The notes: a model not told the origin generated them from the sequence alone. DNA of 18,703 nt from Acidobacteriota bacterium (GCA_027040585.1 JALULU010000441.1:1-18703); one strand, 5' to 3'. Positions 1-7,834 are shown, counted from the first letter of the stretch. Numbers and translations are program-made.

Positions 1-131
1 TTATATTCCTTCTCCATTGCCTTTACAACTTTAATACCGGCATTTTCCATTAAAGTGGTTCCGGGAATGCCTATTTCATTAATTGTTTTTTGGTCAATTT
101 CCTTCATCTCTTTAGAATTCAGGACTTTCAT
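1..131 (-). CDS. nnrE: NAD(P)H-hydrate epimerase / bifunctional NAD(P)HX repair enzyme, N-terminal fragment
   Basis: Only the first 43 codons are in the window; the gene runs off the left edge. The peptide begins MKVLNSKEMKEIDQ and contains IGIPGTTLMENAG at residues 20-32. This is the hallmark start of the YjeF_N (NnrE) domain, which epimerises damaged, hydrated NAD(P)H so that a partner dehydratase can repair it. In many bacteria the same polypeptide continues into the NnrD dehydratase domain; that part would lie outside the window. The ATG (131-129) overlaps the TGA of plsC by the ATGA arrangement. A good ribosome site (AGAGGTG) sits inside the plsC tail, so the two are probably translated from one message. 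The start is well supported; the length and fusion state are unknown. Confidence 0.85.
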   Translation of the reverse strand, partial: MKVLNSKEMKEIDQKTINEIGIPGTTLMENAGIKVVKAMEKEY

Positions 132-865
132 TTTGCACCTCTTTGAATTGATTTCTCGTCAAAGTTTGAAACGATTATACCTCTGACTTTTTTTATAAGT
201 TCTTCCATTTCCTTTTTAGTGTAATTTTTGGTCTCTATGGGGTCTGAAATTATAACCTTAATTTTTCCACTTCTGATTTTTATGGACCCCTTTGGTAGTA
301 AAAACCTACTCCCTATTATTGTTATTGGAAGTATTGGCTTTTTAGATAATATTGCAAGGTAAAAAACCCCGGGTTTAAAATCCTGTATTACACCATCTTT
401 ACTTCTTGAACCCTCTGGGAAAATGCAAAGGGAGATTCCTGAATTTACTTTTTTAGCACCGTTTTTTATACTTTTTACTGACTTTCTTGCCTCACCTCTA
501 TATATAGGTATGTTACCACTTCTTTTAAGATGCCATCCTAAAAATGGTATTTTAAAAAGTGAGTCCTTTGCCAGAAATCTAAATTGAAAGGGGGTATGGG
601 CAAGTAGTGTCCATATATCAAAGTAGCTCTGGTGATTTGCCATTATAATATATGTCTCGTTGGGATTTACCTTTTCAAGCCCTTCAATCTCAATTTTAGC
701 ACCACTTAACTTTATAATAAATTTTGCCCATATCCTTGCACATTCATGCTGTAAAATTCCCTTTCCATCAAATAGAGAGAAGAAAACTGAAATAATTGCC
801 ATTATTCCGGTAAAAAGAATGATTATTGGGTCTATAAATATCCAGCGCATATTTAACTTTTTCAT
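128..865 (-). CDS. plsC: 1-acyl-sn-glycerol-3-phosphate acyltransferase (PlsC family)
   Basis: A 245-residue membrane-associated acyltransferase, expected to transfer a fatty acyl group to the sn-2 position of lysophosphatidic acid, giving phosphatidic acid for phospholipid synthesis. A hydrophobic segment at about residues 10-30 would anchor it. The catalytic block NHQSYFD (77-83) fits the family HX4D motif. It is followed by GNIPIYRG (117-124), FPEGSRS (149-155, glycerophosphate binding) and the proline-rich PILPI segment near 177. The length is normal for PlsC. It lies 46 bases after lysO-C and overlaps the next gene, nnrE, by four bases. No strong ribosome site precedes the ATG at 865; ATG at codon 6 is an alternative. 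The exact acyl acceptor cannot be proven from sequence, since related acyltransferases share these motifs. Confidence 0.9.
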   Translation of the reverse strand: MKKLNMRWIFIDPIIILFTGIMAIISVFFSLFDGKGILQHECARIWAKFIIKLSGAKIEIEGLEKVNPNETYIIMANHQSYFDIWTLLAHTPFQFRFLAKDSLFKIPFLGWHLKRSGNIPIYRGEARKSVKSIKNGAKKVNSGISLCIFPEGSRSKDGVIQDFKPGVFYLAILSKKPILPITIIGSRFLLPKGSIKIRSGKIKVIISDPIETKNYTKKEMEELIKKVRGIIVSNFDEKSIQRGAK

Positions 866-911
866 AAATTTAAATTAAAGTTTAGAACAAAGGTGTTTTA
901 CTATCAAGATT

Positions 912-1511
912 TTATTTGTATAAAAGGGTTATCATTATGGGAACCAGTATTGTTAAGACTGCTCCATGAAAAATGGATATTATAGTATATTCTTCACCTG
1001 CAAATTTGGTGATAATGGGTAATGTGGTATCCATAGAAGTAGCTCCACCTGATGAAATAGCAGATAGTTTTCCTGTAGTTTTTACTAAAAGAGGGGCTCC
1101 TATAAAGGTGAAAAGTTCTCTGAATATATTTGATAAGAGAGCTATTAAACTTATGGCATCATTTCTTAAATCTTTTATAATAATACTTGAAAGGCTGTAA
1201 TAACCAAATCCCCAGCCAACGGCAAGTAAATCTTTAAGTGAAATTCTTATTAAAAATAGGTGAAGTATAAAAATTCCAAGAGTAGTACCTAATACTGTGG
1301 AAATGGGTACAAAAATTATTTTATACTTTACTTTTTTAACTATGGAGAAAATTCTTTTATTTGCTCCAGTAATTACTCCAACAAGGAAGAGCAAAATATA
1401 TAATATGTATTTTGAAAAATCAGCTTTATAGAAAATTTGTGGGAGTAAATTAAAATATGAAAGAAAGGCCCCTGAAATAAAAAAAGTTAAAACTAAAATA
1501 TTTTCTTTCAT
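912..1511 (-). CDS. lysO: LysO-family (DUF340) lysine exporter, C-terminal part
   Basis: A 199-residue, very hydrophobic protein with about six predicted membrane segments. It matches the C-terminal two thirds of LysO (formerly YbjE), the inner-membrane exporter of L-lysine and its toxic analogue thialysine in E. coli. Recognisable family features are the GWGFGYYSLSS segment (about 98-108), the FRELF motif (about 129-133) and SSGGATSMDTTLP (about 153-165). The upstream gene supplies the missing N-terminal part and overlaps this one by ATGA. The ATG at 1511 uses the last A of an A8 run, and no ribosome site is visible, so translation probably depends on coupling or on frameshifting from the upstream gene. 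The family is clear; the substrate is inferred from E. coli. Confidence 0.85.
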   Translation of the reverse strand: MKENILVLTFFISGAFLSYFNLLPQIFYKADFSKYILYILLFLVGVITGANKRIFSIVKKVKYKIIFVPISTVLGTTLGIFILHLFLIRISLKDLLAVGWGFGYYSLSSIIIKDLRNDAISLIALLSNIFRELFTFIGAPLLVKTTGKLSAISSGGATSMDTTLPIITKFAGEEYTIISIFHGAVLTILVPIMITLLYK

Positions 1512-1780
1512 TTTTTTTCAAAAAAAGTTTTTTGTATAATATAGGCAAAAATAGCACTTCCCATGATTCCAAACATTGCTATGATTAAAGACTCTAAACC
1601 TACTTTGAAAAAGATTTTTATTAGAATTTTATTTTTTCCTATAGATATTCCAAGGGAGAAAAGAAGCAAATAAATTACAAAAAGTAATAATTTATTTGTT
1701 AAGTTGACAATTCTTTTATTCTTTTCTATCAAAAGACCAAATAGTGTACCCAATAGTAATAAAAATAGTGTTGCTATCAT
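1508..1780 (-). CDS. lysO: LysO-family (DUF340) exporter, N-terminal part
   Basis: A 90-residue membrane protein with about three hydrophobic helices, corresponding to the N-terminal third of LysO. It shows the family pattern of LLLFVIYLLLFSLGISIG (about residues 30-47), with a small loop and then another helix pair. I chose the ATG at 1780 because the translated start MIATLFLLLLG lines up with the usual family start. A longer reading from TTG at 1816 adds 12 residues and has no better ribosome site. The stop codon TGA (1510-1508) overlaps the ATG of the C-terminal gene. Together the two halves give about 289 residues, close to the single-chain E. coli protein of 299. Split LysO pairs are known in other bacteria, so this need not be a broken gene. 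Confidence 0.75.
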   Translation of the reverse strand: MIATLFLLLLGTLFGLLIEKNKRIVNLTNKLLLFVIYLLLFSLGISIGKNKILIKIFFKVGLESLIIAMFGIMGSAIFAYIIQKTFFEKK

Positions 1781-1910
1781 AAGGTGAATTATTCTATTTG
1801 TTATAAAAAAAATCAAGAATGAAAATAAAAGGTATTTAAATATGAAATTAAGAGTATAATAAAAAGTTAAAAAAGGGACACCTTTAAAAATAAATAATAC
1901 TGGAGTTTAA
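1781..1910. promoter_or_regulatory. Divergent intergenic region between lysO-N and the radical SAM gene
   Basis: This AT-rich spacer must hold the start signals for two opposite transcripts. On the plus strand a perfect TATAAT lies at 1855-1860, but no good -35 box is seen 17 bases upstream. GGAG at 1902-1905, five bases before the ATG at 1911, is a usable ribosome site. On the minus strand TATACT (1858-1853) overlaps the same -10 position, so the two directions could compete. I see no clear operator. Confidence 0.4.
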
Positions 1911-3428
1911 ATGAAGATTTTTTTGTATAACCCCGATGACGGGCTTTCCTATAATTTTATCCCACATTTATGGATGTTTTTACTAAAGGAATTGGCTTCT
2001 GATGATAATGATGTTATAGTTGCTGATAGAAAAATTCAAAAAATGGGTGAAAAGGAAATTGCTGAATTTGTTTTAGATAACAACTTTGATCTTGTGGGTA
2101 TTGGAGCAATGACAAGGATGATTTCTAAAGCTTATAAGGTCGCTGACGAAGTGAGGAAGAGAGGGATAAAAGTTGTTATGGGTGGACCTCACGTATCAGT
2201 GTTGCCACAGGAAGGACTAAAACATGCTGATGCAATTGCCGTTGGCGAATCTGATGAATTCTGGAATGACATTATTAGGGATGCTGAAAAGAATAATTTA
2301 AAAAAGATTTACAGAAACCCTGTTGATGAAAATGGTGTGGAGCGAAAGCCCTCTCTTGAAAATTATCCTGTTATAAGATGGGATGAGATAAGTATGGATG
2401 GCTTTGATAGTATTCCAGGAGTTGTTAAACCTGTTTTAAAACATTTTGCCAAAGGGTGGGAGAAGTTTTTTGTGATACCCATCGAGACTCAACGAGGATG
2501 TCCCTATGGCTGTGAATTTTGTACTGTAACTCGCTTTTTTGGAAGTAAAATAAGGTACAGACCACAAGAAAATATTTTAGAGGAATTGGAACACATTAAA
2601 AATATAGAACGAGAAGGTAGAGGACATGTGGGTGTTGTTTTTGTGGATGATAATTTTGCAATAAACAGAAAAAGAACGAAAGATCTATTAAGAGAGATGA
2701 TAAAAAGAGATATAAAGCTAAACTATTTTGCCCAGATAAGTATTAATTTGTTAAAAGACGATGAGTTGGTGGATTTACTTTCCAAGTCTGGATGTAAAAT
2801 GATTTTTGTGGGACTCGAGTCTATTGATGAGGAGAGCTTAAAATCTGTACACAAAAATCAGAATAATCCTCTGGATTATAAGAAAATAATTGAAAAATTA
2901 GTTGATAAAAATATGTTTATTGTAGCCTCTTTTATATTTGGTTTTGACAACGATTCTCTGGGTATTGCCGATAGGACTTTTAAACATATAAAATCCTGGC
3001 CCCCAGTTTTGCCAGTTTTTGGACAACTAACACCTTATCCCGGTACACCTCTTTATGATAAATTATTGGAAGAAGAGAGGATTGATAGGCCTGAACATTG
3101 GCTTGAGGTAAAGCCATTTGTTATGGCACATAAACCATTAAAGGCAACTCCTGAAGATGTTCATAGGGAATTAAAAAGGGCATGGATGTTGTGTTATAGT
3201 CCAGAAACCAATAAAAAAAGTGTAGAAAAAATAAAGGATAAAAGTGCTGGACTTCAAATATTTCATTTAATAACTCGTTTAATGTTTAGAGGAATATATT
3301 ATCCCCAGAGAAGTAATTTAAAATGGATAAAAGTGTTGTACAACAATAAGTCTTCTATTAAATTTTTGTGGAGAAATTTGAGAAAAAGAAGAAAACACCC
3401 CTGCGAAAAATTCAATTTAAATTCATAA
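1911..3428 (+). CDS. B12-binding domain radical SAM protein, substrate unknown
   Basis: A 505-residue protein of the cobalamin-binding radical SAM type. Residues 1-125 form a Rossmann-like B12-binding domain, with GIGAMTRM (63-70), GGPHVSVLP (91-99) and the typical AVGESDEFW turn (110-118). The radical SAM core follows, with the [4Fe-4S] motif CPYGCEFC (C197, C201, C204) and VDDNFAINR (about 245-253). Its later strands carry GLESIDEESL and LTPYPGTPLYD, which are characteristic of this class. The C-terminal 90 or so residues are basic and unlike a known catalytic domain. Members include methyltransferases and ring- or hopanoid-modifying enzymes, but nothing here fixes the substrate. It stands alone between a divergent spacer and the sucC promoter, so the context gives no pathway clue. 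Confidence 0.85.
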   Translation: MKIFLYNPDDGLSYNFIPHLWMFLLKELASDDNDVIVADRKIQKMGEKEIAEFVLDNNFDLVGIGAMTRMISKAYKVADEVRKRGIKVVMGGPHVSVLPQEGLKHADAIAVGESDEFWNDIIRDAEKNNLKKIYRNPVDENGVERKPSLENYPVIRWDEISMDGFDSIPGVVKPVLKHFAKGWEKFFVIPIETQRGCPYGCEFCTVTRFFGSKIRYRPQENILEELEHIKNIEREGRGHVGVVFVDDNFAINRKRTKDLLREMIKRDIKLNYFAQISINLLKDDELVDLLSKSGCKMIFVGLESIDEESLKSVHKNQNNPLDYKKIIEKLVDKNMFIVASFIFGFDNDSLGIADRTFKHIKSWPPVLPVFGQLTPYPGTPLYDKLLEEERIDRPEHWLEVKPFVMAHKPLKATPEDVHRELKRAWMLCYSPETNKKSVEKIKDKSAGLQIFHLITRLMFRGIYYPQRSNLKWIKVLYNNKSSIKFLWRNLRKRRKHPCEKFNLNS

Positions 3429-3455
3429 AATTTAATATAATTAAAATTTATTTTT
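3428..3455 (+). terminator. Weak candidate terminator after the radical SAM gene
   Basis: Immediately at the stop codon there is an imperfect AT-only inverted repeat (AAATTTAAT, 3428-3436; ATTAAAATTT, 3440-3449, with one bulge), followed by a TTTTT run (3451-3455). The stem has no G or C, so it would be unstable. I list it only because it is correctly placed between two genes that appear to have separate promoters. Confidence 0.22.
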
Positions 3456-3463
3456 ATAGATTA

Positions 3464-3492
3464 TTGACATTTTCTTTTAATAGTTGTATTGT
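3464..3492 (+). promoter_or_regulatory. Sigma-70-type promoter candidate for the sucCD-kor operon
   Basis: A perfect -35 hexamer TTGACA (3464-3469) is followed after 17 bases by TATTGT (3487-3492), which matches four of six positions of the -10 consensus. It lies 34 bases upstream of the sucC ATG and would leave a short leader holding the GAGGTG ribosome site. No operator or riboswitch fold is evident in the leader. Confidence 0.55.
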
Positions 3493-3512
3493 TTAACATT
3501 TCTTATATTAGT

Positions 3513-3518
3513 GAGGTG
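3513..3518 (+). promoter_or_regulatory. Ribosome binding site that fixes the sucC start
   Basis: GAGGTG is followed by seven bases and then ATG at 3526. This supports the start MKIHEYQAKE, which is also the conserved family start, over the in-frame upstream TTG at 3484. Confidence 0.75.
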
Positions 3519-3525
3519 TTGCAGT

Positions 3526-4683
3526 ATGAAGATACATGAATATCAAGCAAAAGAAATCTTAAAAAGTTATGGTGTTACTGTACCCAGGGGAAAAATGGCA
3601 ACAGATCCCTATATGGCTTTTGACATTGCAAAAGAATTGGGGGGCACTGTTGTTGTAAAAGCCCAGGTACATGCTGGAGGAAGAGGAAAAGCAGGTGGAG
3701 TAAAGCTCGCAAAGGATCCTTATGAGGCAGAAGAAGTTGCAAAAAAAATGATTGGTATGAAACTTGTTACCAAGCAGACAGGTGCTGAAGGTAAGATTGT
3801 AAGAAAAGTTCTTGTTGAAGAAGGCTTGAATATTAAGAAAGAATATTACCTTGGAATAGTTATCGACAGAAGCAAACAGATGCCCGTCTTTATGGCAAGT
3901 AGTGAAGGTGGAATGGAAATAGAAGAAGTTGCTGCTAACAATCCGGAAGCAATAAAAAAAGAATATATTGATCCCGCTGTTGGATTTCAGCCCTTTCAGG
4001 CGAGAAAACTTGCCTTTCAAATTGGAATACCGCAGAAATTAGTTGGAAAAGCTGCAAAGTTCTTTTTGTTGCTTTATAAAGCTTTTGAGGAATCAGATGC
4101 TTCACTTGCAGAGATCAATCCTTTTATTGAGACTGAGGAAGGTGATTTTTATGCCCTTGATGCTAAAATGAATTTTGATGACAATGCACTTTTTAGGCAT
4201 CCTGAAATTCTTAAAATGAGAGATTATGAAGAAGCTGAGCCTCTTGAAATTGAAGCATCCAGATTTAATTTAAATTATATAAAATTAGATGGAAACATTG
4301 GATGTATGGTAAATGGGGCAGGGCTTGCGATGGCCACAATGGATATTATCAAATATAGTGGTGGAAATCCGGCAAATTTTTTGGATGTTGGTGGTGGCGC
4401 CAATGAGGAATCTGTTACCAATGCTTTCAGGATTATTCTTTCAGACAAAAGTGTTAAGGCAGTCTTGATAAATATATTTGGCGGAATAGTTAGATGTGAT
4501 GTTATTGCCAATGGTGTGATAAAGGCTGCTAAAAAGGTCGGCGTAGAAGTTCCAATCGTTGTGAGGCTTGAGGGAACAAATGTTGAAGAAGGAAAGAAAT
4601 TGCTTGCTGAATCTGGTTTAAATTTTACACTTGCCGATGGCATGAAAGATGCCGCAGAAAAAGTTGTGGCATTGGCTAAATAA
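3526..4683 (+). CDS. sucC: Succinate-CoA ligase (ADP-forming), beta subunit
   Basis: A 385-residue ATP-grasp subunit of succinyl-CoA synthetase, which with SucD interconverts succinyl-CoA + NDP + phosphate and succinate + CoA + NTP in the cytoplasm. It starts with the conserved MKIHEYQAKE. The nucleotide-grasp loop GGRGKAGG is at 51-58. Mg2+ ligands match E. coli N199 and D213 as N198 (in LAEINPF) and D212 (in ALDAKMNFDD). The CoA-ligase half carries GNIGCMVNGAGLAMATMD (256-273), LDVGGGA (286-292) and NIFGGIVRCDVIA (316-328). The length is close to E. coli SucC (388). Whether it prefers ADP or GDP cannot be read reliably from this. It is the first gene of an eight-gene run and is followed by sucD after 25 bases. 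Confidence 0.97.
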   Translation: MKIHEYQAKEILKSYGVTVPRGKMATDPYMAFDIAKELGGTVVVKAQVHAGGRGKAGGVKLAKDPYEAEEVAKKMIGMKLVTKQTGAEGKIVRKVLVEEGLNIKKEYYLGIVIDRSKQMPVFMASSEGGMEIEEVAANNPEAIKKEYIDPAVGFQPFQARKLAFQIGIPQKLVGKAAKFFLLLYKAFEESDASLAEINPFIETEEGDFYALDAKMNFDDNALFRHPEILKMRDYEEAEPLEIEASRFNLNYIKLDGNIGCMVNGAGLAMATMDIIKYSGGNPANFLDVGGGANEESVTNAFRIILSDKSVKAVLINIFGGIVRCDVIANGVIKAAKKVGVEVPIVVRLEGTNVEEGKKLLAESGLNFTLADGMKDAAEKVVALAK

Positions 4684-4708
4684 AATTATAAAAGGCAGGA
4701 GATAAAAA

Positions 4709-5578
4709 ATGGCTATTTTAGTAAATAAAGACACAAAAGTGGTAGTTCAGGGGTTGACAGGTAGGGAAGGGACGTTTCATGCTCTTCAGTGTAAAGAGTA
4801 TGGTACACAGGTAGTTGCAGGAGTGACTCCTGGCAAAGGTGGAATTGTACACGAAGGAATACCTGTTTATAACACTGTGAAAGAAGCAGTGGAAAAAGAA
4901 GGTGCTAATGCTTCTTTGATTTTTGTACCTCCAAGATTTGCTGCTGATGCCATAATGGAAGCTGTTGATGCTGAAGTTGATCTTGTGGTTTGTATAACAG
5001 AGGGAATTCCAGTTAGAGATATGATAAAAGTCAGAAAATATATGTCAGGTAAGAAAACAAGGCTTATTGGTCCAAATTGTCCCGGAATAATTTCTCCAGG
5101 CAAATGTAAAATGGGTATAATGCCTGCAAGGATACATAAAGAAGGAAATGTTGGCGTTATTAGTAGAAGTGGGACACTTACCTATGAAGCAGTTGGGCAG
5201 CTTACTGTAAGGAATATTGGACAAAGCACCTGTATAGGTATAGGTGGCGATCCAATTATTGGTACAGTATTTATAGACGCACTTAAGATGTTTAAAGAGG
5301 ATGATGAGACTGAAGCAGTAGTTATGATAGGAGAAATTGGAGGCTCAGCTGAAGAAGAGGCTGCAAAATGGATATCAGAAAATTTTAAGAAGCCAGTGGT
5401 GAGTTTTATAGCAGGTCAGACAGCGCCTCCAGGGAGAAGAATGGGACATGCCGGGGCTATAATTTCTGGTGGAAAAGGAACTGCTGCTGAAAAAATGAAA
5501 ACTTTGAGGGAATATGGGGTTACAGTTGTGGAAAGCCCTGCTGAAATTGGCGAAGCAGTTGAAAGTATTTTAAAATAA
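4709..5578 (+). CDS. sucD: Succinate-CoA ligase (ADP-forming), alpha subunit
   Basis: A 289-residue partner of SucC. The N-terminal CoA-binding Rossmann domain starts with VVVQGLTGREGTFH (11-24), and GPNCPGIISPG is at 121-131. The phosphorylated active-site histidine is H247, in GRRMGHAGA (242-250), equivalent to the phosphohistidine of E. coli SucD. The IGEIGGSAEEEAA segment (207-219) is also family-typical. The length equals the bacterial norm. AGGAG (4697-4701) lies seven bases before the ATG. It is followed 27 bases later by the ferredoxin-like Kor subunit, so the enzyme that makes or uses succinyl-CoA is encoded on the same message. Confidence 0.97.
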   Translation: MAILVNKDTKVVVQGLTGREGTFHALQCKEYGTQVVAGVTPGKGGIVHEGIPVYNTVKEAVEKEGANASLIFVPPRFAADAIMEAVDAEVDLVVCITEGIPVRDMIKVRKYMSGKKTRLIGPNCPGIISPGKCKMGIMPARIHKEGNVGVISRSGTLTYEAVGQLTVRNIGQSTCIGIGGDPIIGTVFIDALKMFKEDDETEAVVMIGEIGGSAEEEAAKWISENFKKPVVSFIAGQTAPPGRRMGHAGAIISGGKGTAAEKMKTLREYGVTVVESPAEIGEAVESILK

Positions 5579-5605
5579 AAAAAAATAAAATTTGGGAAGA
5601 ATAAA

Positions 5606-5839
5606 ATGGGTGAAGTTAAAGAAAAAAAACATGAAATTGTAATCATAAAAAAAAATTGTAAGGGTTGTGAAATTTGTGTTGAATTTTGTCCGACAAAGAC
5701 GCTTGGAATGCATATGGGTAAATGTGTTGTGGTGGATTTAGATAAATGTATTGGTTGTAAGATGTGTGAGATCAGATGTCCAGATTTTGCAATTTTTGTT
5801 GACAACCCTTATGCTGAAAATTTTAAAAAAAATAAATAA
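5606..5839 (+). CDS. korD: 2-oxoglutarate:ferredoxin oxidoreductase delta subunit (2x[4Fe-4S] ferredoxin)
   Basis: A 77-residue bacterial-type ferredoxin. Two CxxCxxCxxxCP clusters are complete: C18, C21, C24, C28 and C48, C51, C54, C58. One additional cysteine, C40, sits between them. Its place directly before korA, korB and korC marks it as the electron-transfer delta subunit of the 2-oxoacid:ferredoxin oxidoreductase rather than a free ferredoxin. It would pass electrons from the thiamine diphosphate/FeS core to soluble ferredoxin. It has a charged, lysine-rich N-terminus and no membrane segment. It lies 27 bases after sucD and 14 bases before korA. Confidence 0.9.
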   Translation: MGEVKEKKHEIVIIKKNCKGCEICVEFCPTKTLGMHMGKCVVVDLDKCIGCKMCEIRCPDFAIFVDNPYAENFKKNK

Positions 5840-5853
5840 AAGAGTGAAGACAT

Positions 5854-6984
5854 ATGAAAGTAAAAGAATCAAAATTTATTTCGGGTAATGAAGCAATTGC
5901 TTATGGGGCAATAGCAGCTGGCTGTAGATTTTTTGCGGGATATCCCATATCTCCATCTTCAGAAATAGCTGAGAATATGTCCTTTTTACTGCCAAAATAT
6001 GGTGGGAAATTTATTCAGATGGAAGACGAGATTGCCTCAATTGGTGCAGCAATAGGTGCTTCAATTGCAGGTAGAAAGTCTATGACTGCTACAAGTGGAC
6101 CTGGTTTTTCACTAAAACAGGAAAATCTTGGACTTGCATGTATGGCAGAAATTCCACTCGTAGTTGTAAACGTAATGAGAGGCGGTCCTTCTACGGGGGC
6201 TCCAACATCTCCAGCGCAGGCTGATATTCTTCAATCAAGGTGGGGTACACATGGAGACCATCCTATAATTGTAATTGCCCCTACCATGGTTCAAGAAATT
6301 TTCTTTGAGATTGTAAGGGCATTTAATCTTGCTGAAAGATTTAGAAATCCAGTTGTGTTTTTAATTGATGAAATAAATGGGCATATGAGGGCTAAGGTTG
6401 ATATTTATGATGAATCGGAACTTGAACTCTGGAATAGGCCTAAGCCAGAAAACCCTAAAGGGTGGAAAACTCCTTATAAGAGAAATGAGGAGCTTGTTCC
6501 ACTTATGCCAGATTTTGGAGAAGGAGCAAGATTTAATATTACTGGTCTTGATCACAGTGAGACAGGTTTTCCAACTGGAGATCCAAAAGTAAGACAACAA
6601 TTACATTATTTTCTAAGGGATAAAATTGAAAAGAATAAAGATAAAATTTTAAAGAATGAATATATGGAAGTTGAAGATGCTGAAATTATTGTTGTTGCTT
6701 ATGGTTCAACTGCTCGTTCTGCTATGAGGGCTGTTGAAGTTTTGGGGGAAAAAGGTGTAAAGGTTGGTCTTTTTAGACCAATTACCATATTTCCTGTGCC
6801 TGAAGAGGATATGTATAGGGTTTGCAAGAATGCTAAGAAAATAGTTGTTCCTGAAATGAACCTTGGGCAATATATCCTTGAAGTGGAAAGGGTAATGAAG
6901 AAACAAATGCCTATTGTTGGTGTAAACAGGACTGATGGAGAGCCCATAACACCGGAACAAATAATGGAAGCAATAAAAGATTAA
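5854..6984 (+). CDS. korA: 2-oxoglutarate:ferredoxin oxidoreductase alpha subunit
   Basis: A 376-residue alpha subunit of a 2-oxoacid:ferredoxin oxidoreductase. The pyrimidine-binding half of the thiamine site shows FFAGYPISPSSEIAE (26-40), MEDEIASIGAAIGAS (56-70), TSGPGFSLKQENL (80-92) and RGGPSTGAPT (109-118). A transketolase-C-like domain follows from about residue 272 (IIVVAYGSTARSA) to the end. The companion subunits and the adjacent sucCD genes favour 2-oxoglutarate as substrate (Kor/OGOR) over pyruvate or branched-chain acids, but that is a context inference. The enzyme yields succinyl-CoA, CO2 and reduced ferredoxin, or the reverse carboxylation. The ribosome site is GAGTGAAG just upstream. 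Confidence 0.92.
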   Translation: MKVKESKFISGNEAIAYGAIAAGCRFFAGYPISPSSEIAENMSFLLPKYGGKFIQMEDEIASIGAAIGASIAGRKSMTATSGPGFSLKQENLGLACMAEIPLVVVNVMRGGPSTGAPTSPAQADILQSRWGTHGDHPIIVIAPTMVQEIFFEIVRAFNLAERFRNPVVFLIDEINGHMRAKVDIYDESELELWNRPKPENPKGWKTPYKRNEELVPLMPDFGEGARFNITGLDHSETGFPTGDPKVRQQLHYFLRDKIEKNKDKILKNEYMEVEDAEIIVVAYGSTARSAMRAVEVLGEKGVKVGLFRPITIFPVPEEDMYRVCKNAKKIVVPEMNLGQYILEVERVMKKQMPIVGVNRTDGEPITPEQIMEAIKD

Positions 6985-6998
6985 ATTAGGAGAATAAA

Positions 6999-7829
6999 AT
7001 GGCCCGTAAAGAAACAGACTATTCAAAATATTTAAGGCTTGAGTATATTCCTCACATCTGGTGTCCTGGATGTGGACATGGAAGTATAATGAAATCTATA
7101 ATAAGGGCAGTTGATGCTTTAGGTTTGGATAAAGATAAGACAGCCCTTGTATCAGGAATAGGGTGTTCTTCCAGAATCGTGGGTTATATGGATTTTAATA
7201 CACTCCATACCACTCATGGAAGGGCTCTTGCTTTTGCCACTGGAATAAAAATGGCACGTCCTGAATTAAATGTAATAGTTGCAAGTGGAGATGGCGATGC
7301 AACTGCAATTGGTGGAAACCATTTTATACATGCCTGTAGAAGAAATATAGATATAACACTTGTTGTGTTTAACAATTTTATCTATGGGATGACTGGAGGA
7401 CAATATTCTCCAACCACTCCTATAGGGTCTTATGCTTCAACATCTCCATATGGGAATATAGATCCTTCTTTTAACATCTGTAGATTGGCTGAAGCTGCTG
7501 GGGCTACATATGTGGCAAGGGCAAATGTATATTCCATTGCACAGGCTGATAATTTTATTAAAAAAGGAATTCAGAATAAGGGATTTTCAGTTATAGAAGT
7601 TATTACTCATTGTCCAACATATTATGGGAGAAAAAATAAACTGAAAACTCCAGCTGACAACTTAAGATGGCAAAAAGATGTATCTGTATCTATACAAAAA
7701 GCTAAAAAAATGTCTGAAGATGAGCTAAAGGGTAAAATAATAACAGGTGAGTTTGTAAATAAAACTGAAAAAGAATATACCCAAAAGTATGAAGAGTTTG
7801 TTATAGGTAAAGCTCAAGGGAAAATTTAA
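6999..7829 (+). CDS. korB: 2-oxoglutarate:ferredoxin oxidoreductase beta subunit
   Basis: A 276-residue thiamine-diphosphate-binding beta subunit. It opens with the conserved WCPGCGHGSI (21-30), then GIGCSSR (53-59) and THGRALAFATGIK (72-84). The TPP/Mg2+ motif is GDGD (97-100), followed by the paired asparagines N115-N116 and GMTGGQYSPTTP (120-131). The length fits KorB. It lies 14 bases after korA, with AGGAG before the ATG. With KorA it forms the catalytic core; electrons leave through KorD. There is no sign of a fused FeS domain such as occurs in single-chain pyruvate oxidoreductases. Confidence 0.93.
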   Translation: MARKETDYSKYLRLEYIPHIWCPGCGHGSIMKSIIRAVDALGLDKDKTALVSGIGCSSRIVGYMDFNTLHTTHGRALAFATGIKMARPELNVIVASGDGDATAIGGNHFIHACRRNIDITLVVFNNFIYGMTGGQYSPTTPIGSYASTSPYGNIDPSFNICRLAEAAGATYVARANVYSIAQADNFIKKGIQNKGFSVIEVITHCPTYYGRKNKLKTPADNLRWQKDVSVSIQKAKKMSEDELKGKIITGEFVNKTEKEYTQKYEEFVIGKAQGKI

Positions 7830-7834
7830 ATTTT

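Noticed and set aside
1872..1885. Short inverted repeat AAAGG-GACA-CCTTT in the leader of the radical SAM gene
   Set aside because: A five-base stem in AT-rich DNA is expected by chance. It is not followed by a convincing T-run in a useful direction and is too small for a riboswitch.
3484..3525. Upstream TTG start extending sucC by 14 residues
   Set aside because: The extension lies in the promoter/leader, has no ribosome site, and is absent from the conserved SucC start, whereas the ATG at 3526 has GAGGTG at good spacing.
4275..4643. Minus-strand open frame opposite sucC, with similar ones opposite sucD and korA
   Set aside because: These mirror the codon pattern of highly conserved genes and have no family resemblance, start signals or independent context.
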